Source of the DNA: Rhodospirillales bacterium
GTDB taxonomy: Bacteria > Pseudomonadota > Alphaproteobacteria > Rhodospirillales > Shumkoniaceae
NCBI GenBank assembly: GCA_016776725.1
Contig: JADHSV010000018.1
Coordinates: forward strand, 1-57,195
Length of the DNA: 57,195 bases
Reading direction: 5' to 3'
Both the position numbers and the translations under genes were made by a program. Position 1 is the first letter of the stretch; every line of letters begins with the position of its first letter. Shown piece by piece: positions 52,913 to 57,195 of the stretch. Under the pieces are notes generated by a model, which did no database searches, was not told the origin of the DNA, and was given only the letters and a program-made list of their open reading frames with translations.

Positions 52913-54148
52913 ATGGTGAAAACGCGTACATTTGCTAAAAAATATGAAACCGATGTGCTTATCGTCGGGGGCGGGCTTGTGGGCGGGACGCTTGCGGTGG
53001 CGCTGGACGTGGCAGGATTGGGCAGTACTGTTATCGAGCGCGGCGACCCGGAGGCGCTGACGGATGCGGGTTTCGACGGTCGCGCCTCGGCCATTGCGTA
53101 TGCTTCGCAGCGCATGTTCCAGGTACTGGGTCTGTGGGACCGCATCGCGCCGGACGCTTCGCCCATTCTGGATATTCGCGTTTCCGAAGGCGAATCACGG
53201 CTGTTCCTGCACTTCGATCATCGCGAAACCGGCGACGGACCTCTTGGCCATATAGTTGAAAACCGAACGATTCGCGCCGCCCTTCACGAGAAATTGCCCC
53301 AATTGCCAAACGTTCGCCTGTTGGCCCCGGCCCAACTCGTTTCCCTGGAACGCAGCCCCGATGGCGTCGATGCGATCCTAGCCGATGGCCGCCGTATCCG
53401 CGCGCGGCTTGCGGTGGCCGCAGACGGACGCGACTCGGCTGTACGCCGCGAAGCCGGGATTCAGATTACGGGCTGGGATTACGGACAAAGCGCCATCGTT
53501 TGTACCGTCGAACACGAGCGATCCCACAATCATGTGGCGCAGGAGCATTTCCTGCCCTCGGGGCCGTTCGCCATATTGCCGCTGCGCGGAAATGCCTCGT
53601 CCATCGTATGGACCGAACGGGCCGGTCTTGCGCCGGCCATGATGGATTTGCCCGAAAGCGAATTCATGGCCGAACTGGGAGCGCGATTCGGCGACTTTCT
53701 GGGCCGCCTCTCTCCCGTTGGTCCGCGCTGGTCGTATCCCCTGTCGTTGCAGTTCGCGCGGGCGGCGACGGCGCAGCGTCTCGCCCTGGTGGGAGACGCT
53801 TTGCATGGAATGCACCCCATCGCGGGACAGGGGCTGAACATGGGTTTGCGCGACGTTGCCGTTCTGGCGGAAGTGCTGTGCGATGCCAAAAGGCTGGGGC
53901 TTGATCCATCCGACGGCGCGGCGCTGGCGGACTACGAACGGCGGCGGCGGTTTGACAATTTCGTGATGCTGGCCTCGACCGACATTCTTACGCGGCTGTT
54001 TTCAAACGATATGCGGCCGCTTAAGGGTGTGCGCGATCTGGGCATGTCCCTGTGGGGCCGAATCGAGCCATTGAAAAAACTGTCCCTGCGCCACGCCATG
54101 GGTACATTGGGCCACCCACCGCGCCTTTTGCGCGGTAGACCGCTGTGA
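52913..54148 (+). CDS. UbiH/COQ6-family FAD monooxygenase
   Basis: 411 residues. FAD motifs: VLIVGGGLVGGTLAVAL at the start, GRDSAVRREAG in the middle, and GDALHGMHPIAGQGLNMGLRDV near the C-terminal half. Such enzymes hydroxylate the ubiquinone ring; the exact position (UbiH, UbiF, UbiL) is not readable. It follows GGAACC. Confidence 0.92.
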   Translation: MVKTRTFAKKYETDVLIVGGGLVGGTLAVALDVAGLGSTVIERGDPEALTDAGFDGRASAIAYASQRMFQVLGLWDRIAPDASPILDIRVSEGESRLFLHFDHRETGDGPLGHIVENRTIRAALHEKLPQLPNVRLLAPAQLVSLERSPDGVDAILADGRRIRARLAVAADGRDSAVRREAGIQITGWDYGQSAIVCTVEHERSHNHVAQEHFLPSGPFAILPLRGNASSIVWTERAGLAPAMMDLPESEFMAELGARFGDFLGRLSPVGPRWSYPLSLQFARAATAQRLALVGDALHGMHPIAGQGLNMGLRDVAVLAEVLCDAKRLGLDPSDGAALADYERRRRFDNFVMLASTDILTRLFSNDMRPLKGVRDLGMSLWGRIEPLKKLSLRHAMGTLGHPPRLLRGRPL

Positions 54149-54178
54149 ATCAGGTATTCAGGTGCGTTCGGACGGGCT

Positions 54179-54550
54179 CTAGGGTTCGCGGCTGAGGCCG
54201 TGGGTTTTCAGGCCGGCGAGGTAGGCGGCCCAGATTTCTTCCCTGTTAGCGCCCAGATCGTAAAGCAAATCCCACGTATAAATGCCGGTGTCGTGCAGAT
54301 CGTCGAACTTGATGCGAATCGCATAGTTGCCCACCGCTTCCACATCCATGATGCCGACCATTTTTCTGCCCGGCACGATGCGTTTTTCCTGACCGTGGCC
54401 CTGGACCTCGGCGGACGGGCTTTCCACGCGCAGGTATTCGGCCGGAAGGGTAAACGATTGGCCGTCGGCGAAATCCACTTCCAGCGCCTTTTCCTCTTTC
54501 TTGAGGCGAATTTCCGTGGGCTGGTGCTTGGTTGAGAAGGTGTCGCTCAT
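54179..54550 (-). CDS. DUF971 (GBBH-like N-domain) protein
   Basis: 123 residues: TEIRLKKEEKALEVDFADGQSFTLPAEYLRVESPSAE and GNYAIRIKFDDLHDTGIYTWDLLYDLG are the DUF971 domain, also found at the N-terminus of gamma-butyrobetaine hydroxylase and in iron-sulfur scaffold proteins. Function unknown. It abuts the Trm112-like gene with no gap. Confidence 0.9.
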   Translation of the reverse strand: MSDTFSTKHQPTEIRLKKEEKALEVDFADGQSFTLPAEYLRVESPSAEVQGHGQEKRIVPGRKMVGIMDVEAVGNYAIRIKFDDLHDTGIYTWDLLYDLGANREEIWAAYLAGLKTHGLSREP

Positions 54551-54775
54551 TTATGTTTTTCCTTGGGGTGGGCCTTGGGGCGGGATTGGTTCGGAATTGT
54601 CCAGGGGGCGGGCTTCATCGGCCAGCATAATGGGTATGCCGTCGCGAATGGGATAGGCCAGGTGCGCCTGATCGCTGATAAGTTCCGCAGCGCCCGCATC
54701 GTAACGCAGCGGCCCTTTGGTCAAAGGGCAGACCAGGATTTCCAGCAATTTCGGATCGATCTTTCGTTCGCTCAT
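54551..54775 (-). CDS. Trm112-family (YcaR-like) protein
   Basis: 74 residues. [17 protein letters not shown] and [13 protein letters not shown] are diagnostic. Of the usual Cys pair of the zinc form, only one Cys is present, so it probably binds no zinc. It may stabilise a methyltransferase, as Trm112 does. Confidence 0.9.
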   Translation of the reverse strand: MSERKIDPKLLEILVCPLTKGPLRYDAGAAELISDQAHLAYPIRDGIPIMLADEARPLDNSEPIPPQGPPQGKT

Positions 54776-54805
54776 GCCAACCTCGTCGTTTGGTTCAAGT
54801 TCGCG

Positions 54806-55477
54806 TCAGTGCCGCGGAAGAGAGGAGTCCCGGTCTCCCGCGCGGGTGCGAAACTCCATGAGGTCGCACAAAAACGTGCCGCGCTCGGCCACACCGTTGC
54901 ATTCCAGCAGCGCCTGCTTGTCGCGGGGCTCCAACGGGCAGGCCATGGCCAGGGCGCTGACCAGAGTTTCATCTGGAAGCGCCTCCATGGTTCGGCAGTC
55001 GGCATTGATTCCGGTCGCCTCGAAATAACGTTCGACCACGTCAAACAGGCGCGGGCGATCATCAAAGGGTATAGTTCGCTCGTTCAGATCGTCCGCATAT
55101 TCGTCATAGCTGGCGGCGACTCGCCGGTAGCCGCGCAGAGGCTCAAGTTCCGATGCGGTGGAAAACCGGGCGACTCCGGTGACCTTTATCAGGTATCGGC
55201 CATCATCGCTTTCGGAAAATGATGTGATGCGCCCGGCGCATCCAACCCCATAAAGCGGAGCGTCGTCGGGAACCGGACCCGCCCCGATTTCACGTGGCTG
55301 GACCATTCCGATGATCCGCTCGGCGGCCAGCGCATCGACCACCATGTTCAGGTAGCGCGGCTCGAAAATGTTGAGCGGAATGGTGCCGCGCGGCAGCAAA
55401 AGCGCGCCGCAAAGTGGAAATACCGGGATCGTTTCGGGCAACGGCCCGTCACTCATTTTGCCAAGAGCGGCGCTCAT
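54806..55477 (-). CDS. LON N-terminal-domain protein
   Basis: 223 residues from ATG 55477, overlapping the thioredoxin stop by four bases. It starts PETIPVFPLCGALLLPRGTIPLNIFEPRYLNMV, and has GRITSFSESDDGRYLIKVTGVARF. This is the Lon substrate-binding domain without the ATPase or protease, as in many small bacterial proteins. It should bind unfolded protein. Confidence 0.92.
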   Translation of the reverse strand: MSAALGKMSDGPLPETIPVFPLCGALLLPRGTIPLNIFEPRYLNMVVDALAAERIIGMVQPREIGAGPVPDDAPLYGVGCAGRITSFSESDDGRYLIKVTGVARFSTASELEPLRGYRRVAASYDEYADDLNERTIPFDDRPRLFDVVERYFEATGINADCRTMEALPDETLVSALAMACPLEPRDKQALLECNGVAERGTFLCDLMEFRTRAGDRDSSLPRH

Positions 55478-56400
55478 GAAAACAGAACGGTCGACAACCG
55501 CCGCCGCCCCGTGATGCAAAGCGCGTGAGACGGACCCAGCGCATCGAATATCTTAATCAACTGTTTGCGCGCCGCTTCGTCGTTCCAGTCGCGATCGCGC
55601 CTTACCAGTTCGATCAGCTCGTCAACGGCCTCTTCGGCGTTTCCGCCGCCGTACAGCGCCATGGCCAGATCAAACCGCGCCGCGTGGTCGTTCTCGTCCT
55701 TTCCCAGCCGCTTGCGAAGATCGCCCGCGTCGTCGGCTTCTCCTCCTTGGCAGGCCAGTTCAAAAGCCGAAATGGCGGCGGCGACGGGCGCCGCTTTCTT
55801 GAGCTCGGGCGGAAGCCTGCCGATGACGTCCTGCGCCTGTTCGGTGTCATTGGTGGCGATAAAGCACCGGATCATGCCGCCGATGGCTTCGGGGTTCGCT
55901 GGATCCTGCCCCAACACCTGCGCAAACGCGCTGGCGGCGGCTGCGGCGTCGTTTGCTTCCAAAGCTTCATAAGCGGCTTCCAGCACCGATTCGATGGGTG
56001 TTTTCGCGCCACCGGTCAGGCGTTCGATAAAGCTTTTGATCTGACCTTCCGGTACGGCGCCGGTGAACCCGTCCACCGGGCGGCCCTGGCTGAAACCGAA
56101 GACGGCCGGTATCGACTGAACATTCAGTTGCACGGCCAGCTCGCGATTTTCATCCACATTGATTTTAACCAGGCGGACCAGACCGCCGGCGTTACGCACC
56201 AGTTTTTCGATGGCCGGCCCCAGCTGCTTGCATGGCTGGCACCAGGGAGCCCAGAAATCGACGATGACGGGCGTTTCCATGGACGGCTCAATCACGTCCG
56301 CCATGAAGCCGGCGGTATCGCTGTCTTTGATAAGATCCCCAACGTTCGCGGCTCCTCCAGCAGTGGGCTGAGCACCGGTGGGGTCGAGAATAATTGCCAT
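55474..56400 (-). CDS. Thioredoxin-TPR protein (CnoX/YbbN-like)
   Basis: 308 residues. The thioredoxin domain (about 20-130) has WCQPC (Cys54, Cys57), a variant of the usual CGPC. The C-terminal half has TPR-like helices (AYEALEANDAAAAASAF, LAMALYGGGNAEEAVDELIELVRRD). CnoX-type chaperedoxins hold oxidised proteins for GroEL or DnaK. The neighbouring LON gene fits a proteostasis role. Confidence 0.92.
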   Translation of the reverse strand: MAIILDPTGAQPTAGGAANVGDLIKDSDTAGFMADVIEPSMETPVIVDFWAPWCQPCKQLGPAIEKLVRNAGGLVRLVKINVDENRELAVQLNVQSIPAVFGFSQGRPVDGFTGAVPEGQIKSFIERLTGGAKTPIESVLEAAYEALEANDAAAAASAFAQVLGQDPANPEAIGGMIRCFIATNDTEQAQDVIGRLPPELKKAAPVAAAISAFELACQGGEADDAGDLRKRLGKDENDHAARFDLAMALYGGGNAEEAVDELIELVRRDRDWNDEAARKQLIKIFDALGPSHALCITGRRRLSTVLFS

Positions 56401-56497
56401 AACCGTTTTTTCCGTTCACTCGAAACCGGCCTATTAAATGGCCGTTTCCGACAATTGCCGCAAGGTAAAAGGATGCAAAAATACACCCGCGCGGACA

Positions 56498-56986
56498 CTA
56501 CATTTCGACGATGCGTGGTTCGTGGCCGCAGGAACTGATAAAGGTGAGTAGCCCGTCCGGCGTGATCGCGGTGGTCGCCGCATTCGTCAGCGGATGGAAG
56601 TTAAGCAACTCGCGGCGCATCATGGCGGCGTCCAGCACGACGTGAAGTACGTCTTCGGCGGCATTGATCAGGGCAAATGGCGTGACCGCGCCGGCATCGA
56701 CGCCAAGCGTTTCACGCAGGACTTCAGCTTTGGCGAAGGACAGGCGGCCCGAGCCCATTAAACCCTTCAGCGCCTTCAGGTCGATGGCCCGGTCTTCGGC
56801 GGCGACAACCAGCCAAAGCGATTTCTTGTGGTCGCGCAGCAACAGGTTCTTGCAATGGGCGCCGGGAAGATCTCCTCGAAGACGCTTGGATTCCTCCACC
56901 GTGAAGACCGGGGGATGTCGGTGGGTCTGTGTTTTGATGCCAAGCCGGTCCAGCCGGGCGAAGAGGTCGTCGGGTGTTGCGTTCAT
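56498..56986 (-). CDS. YbaK/ProX-type aminoacyl-tRNA deacylase
   Basis: 162 residues from ATG 56986. It is a stand-alone editing domain that removes Ala (or similar) from tRNA-Pro. HRHPPVFTVEESKRLRGDLPGAHCKNLLLRDHKK carries the catalytic Lys region; GSGRLSFA and VTPFALINA follow. The protein has no synthetase part. Confidence 0.9.
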   Translation of the reverse strand: MNATPDDLFARLDRLGIKTQTHRHPPVFTVEESKRLRGDLPGAHCKNLLLRDHKKSLWLVVAAEDRAIDLKALKGLMGSGRLSFAKAEVLRETLGVDAGAVTPFALINAAEDVLHVVLDAAMMRRELLNFHPLTNAATTAITPDGLLTFISSCGHEPRIVEM

Positions 56987-57069
56987 GCACCACACAATAG
57001 AGTTTTTCCGCCCTGCACGGAACTATTTGAAAAAAAATGGGCGAATTGCAGAAAGCGTGAAGTTGGGGC

Positions 57070-57097
57070 TTGCAAACCGGTGCGCATTGCGTATGAT
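57070..57097 (+). promoter_or_regulatory. Promoter of tRNA-Gly
   Basis: TTGCAA (57070-57075), 16-base spacer, TATGAT (57092-57097), 26 bases before the mature tRNA 5' end. A good sigma-70-type match. Confidence 0.6.
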
Positions 57098-57123
57098 CCC
57101 GGCCCCGTAAGTTGAGTGCCCGG

Positions 57124-57195
57124 GCGGGCGTAACTCAGCGGTAGAGTGCGACCTTGCCAAGGTCGAAGTCGGGAGTTCGAATCTCCTCGCCCGCT
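57124..57195 (+). tRNA. tRNA-Gly (anticodon GCC)
   Basis: 72 bases fold as a cloverleaf: acceptor GCGGGCG/CGCCCGC; D arm around CTCAGCGGTAGAG; anticodon stem CGACC/GGTCG with loop TTGCCAA, so anticodon GCC; T arm GGGAG-TTCGAAT-CTCCT. The discriminator is the last base in the window, so whether CCA is encoded cannot be seen. Confidence 0.95.

Noticed and set aside
1-57195. CRISPR array
   Set aside because: No series of spaced direct repeats; the only tandem repeats are the 9-bp and 21-bp ones listed.

Overview
The window is a GC-rich, densely coded chromosomal segment of an alphaproteobacterium, most likely of the Rhodospirillales type. I infer this from gene order and protein character: secB-fxsA-tim44-mltA-smr, hslVU next to hisB-hisH-hisA-hisF, rph/rdgB/hemW beside hrcA-grpE, dnaK-dnaJ-dapB, gshB-comM beside yraN-rsmI, and ftsK-lolA beside ubiH are characteristic neighbourhoods of that class. 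No species can be named from the sequence alone. The window opens inside a Maf gene and closes with a tRNA-Gly (GCC).

Layout. 1-8.6 kb: maf (3' end), coaE, dnaQ, then secB and fxsA on the other strand, tim44-like, mltA, a lutABC lactate-oxidation operon, smr and a small XRE regulator. 8.6-15.3 kb: a surface-polysaccharide cassette holding a GT2 glycosyltransferase, a DegT-fold enzyme with His at the PLP-lysine position, an SDR, rfbC-rfbB-rfbA and an FkbM methyltransferase. 15.3-22.4 kb: hslUV, a lipoprotein trypsin-like protease, hisB-DUF2628-hisH-hisA-hisF and a HIT protein. 22.3-25.5 kb: YheT-like hydrolase, a Lys-rich exported protein, a Pmp3/YqaE membrane peptide and a diguanylate cyclase.

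25.5-30.6 kb is the accessory hot spot. A comM (yifB) gene has been broken by at least four lesions. The largest is a 3,227-bp IS1595-like element (26322-29548) with terminal inverted repeats and an exact 8-bp target duplication; it carries several passenger genes, including an unusual 40-codon peptide unit with its own terminator. A second, 266-bp insertion with a 5-bp duplication lies at 30219-30484.

30.6-41.5 kb: gshB, a SirB1-like protein, a BON lipoprotein, yraN, rsmI, an LppC/LpoA-like lipoprotein, a 55-nt near-perfect hairpin, hemW, rdgB, rph, hrcA, grpE and a DUF1848 protein. 41.5-57.2 kb: dnaK, dnaJ, dapB, nth, a small lipoprotein, bactofilin, an EI24/CysZ-like protein, lolA, ftsK, an aminotransferase, ubiH, DUF971, Trm112-like, a LON-domain protein, a thioredoxin-TPR protein, a YbaK-type deacylase and tRNA-Gly.

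Functionally, most genes are housekeeping: proteostasis (HslUV, HrcA/GrpE/DnaK/DnaJ, SecB, thioredoxin-TPR), envelope assembly (LolA, MltA, LppC-like, bactofilin), histidine synthesis, and replication/repair/division (DnaQ, Nth, FtsK). Accessory pieces (lutABC, the polysaccharide cassette, the IS element) sit between these conserved blocks. No CRISPR array, prophage or rRNA was seen. Family assignments come from recognisable motifs read by eye; no database search was run.
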